This document shows, piece after piece, positions 63,660-64,000 of a DNA stretch of 64,000 nt. The DNA lies in the NCBI GenBank assembly GCA_021292105.1, contig CM037872.1, positions 15,464,791 to 15,528,790 on the forward strand. The letters are read 5' to 3'. Within the stretch, counting starts at the first letter, position 1. Every line of letters begins with the position of its first letter. Made by a program: the position numbers and the translations under genes. The DNA comes from Anadara kagoshimensis. Its lineage: Eukaryota; Mollusca; Bivalvia; Arcoida; Arcidae. The notes under the pieces were generated by a model. That model searched no databases. It saw only the letters and a list, made by a program, of their open reading frames with translations, and was not told the origin of the DNA.

Positions 63660-64000
63660 TTTTACCCCATCCCCCGCCACCAGTGGTGAGGGGGATATAA
63701 TAATACCGCTGTGTATGTGTGTGTGTGTCCCAATTGGTTTCCGTGCATTTAAAAGAGAATCGTACATCCGATTGAGCTGAAACTTGGTCAGTTGATTTGT
63801 TATGGTGGTGAGTGGTGTGGGATTGCTCGACGGCGTAATCGTGCATCCAAGATGGCCGCCGTTACTAAAAATGGACTTTTTCTCCCAATTTAAGGTTTCC
63901 GTGCATTTAAAAGAGAACCGTTCATCCAATTGAGCTGAAACTTGGTCAGTTGATTTGTTATGACGGTGGGTGGTTTGGGATTGCTCGACGGCGTAATCGT
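63660..64000 (+). repeat. Interspersed repeat with 158 bp internal period, cut by the window end
   Basis: After a GTGTGTGTGT tract, 'ggtttccgtgcatttaaaag' begins at 63736 and again at 63894. Each is followed by 'gagctgaaacttggtcag' and 'gattgctcgacggcgtaatc'. The text 'ccaagatggccgccgttac' resembles a phrase in the preceding element, so the two share modules. Confidence 0.75.

Overview
This is eukaryotic, AT-rich, gene-poor DNA, most likely from a bivalve mollusc. The evidence is a spliced terminal exon of an animal-type peroxisomal 3-ketoacyl-CoA thiolase (ACAA1), tRNA-derived SINEs, and several repeat families of a kind I remember from bivalve genomes. The species cannot be fixed from the sequence alone.

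Layout. 1-9746 is non-coding and repeat-rich, presumably the last ACAA1 intron. It holds SINE heads, a 1.8 kb repeat element with an internal tandem array of about 145 bp units, a near-perfect 154 bp palindrome, a decayed Tc1/mariner transposase relic, microsatellites and a G-quadruplex-type tract. 9747-9825 is the last coding exon of ACAA1 (+ strand), followed by its 3' UTR. From 11443 to 60222 almost everything is one satellite family with monomers of about 56 or 59 bp, roughly 750 units by length arithmetic. Three foreign inserts and a gap of exactly 1000 N (29136-30135) interrupt it. 60223-64000 is non-coding flank with another SINE, a TA microsatellite and two interspersed repeats.

The sequence right of the N gap (30136 onward) restarts at position 10036 and runs nearly identically through the 3' UTR tail, SINE, poly-G tract and array start. 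The array left of the gap also matches monomer patterns near 53.7-54.7 kb. The simplest reading is that two overlapping contigs, probably the two haplotypes of one locus, were scaffolded end to end. The true locus would then be ACAA1 3' end - SINE - one satellite array - SINE, and the array differs between copies in length, higher-order cassettes and transposon insertions.

The most interesting items are two inserts in the array (19030-20425 and 34603-35073). They share a terminal motif at an identical offset, internal inverted repeats, and a long hairpin tail with the same loop motif, so they look like members of one unfamiliar transposon family. The longer one carries a frameshifted fragment of a Crypton/DUF3504-type tyrosine recombinase. 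A third insert (22223-23209) is a clean TA-flanked element with perfect 22 bp inverted repeats. Only the ACAA1 exon can be called a functional gene; the many antisense ORFs inside the satellite are by-products of the repeat.
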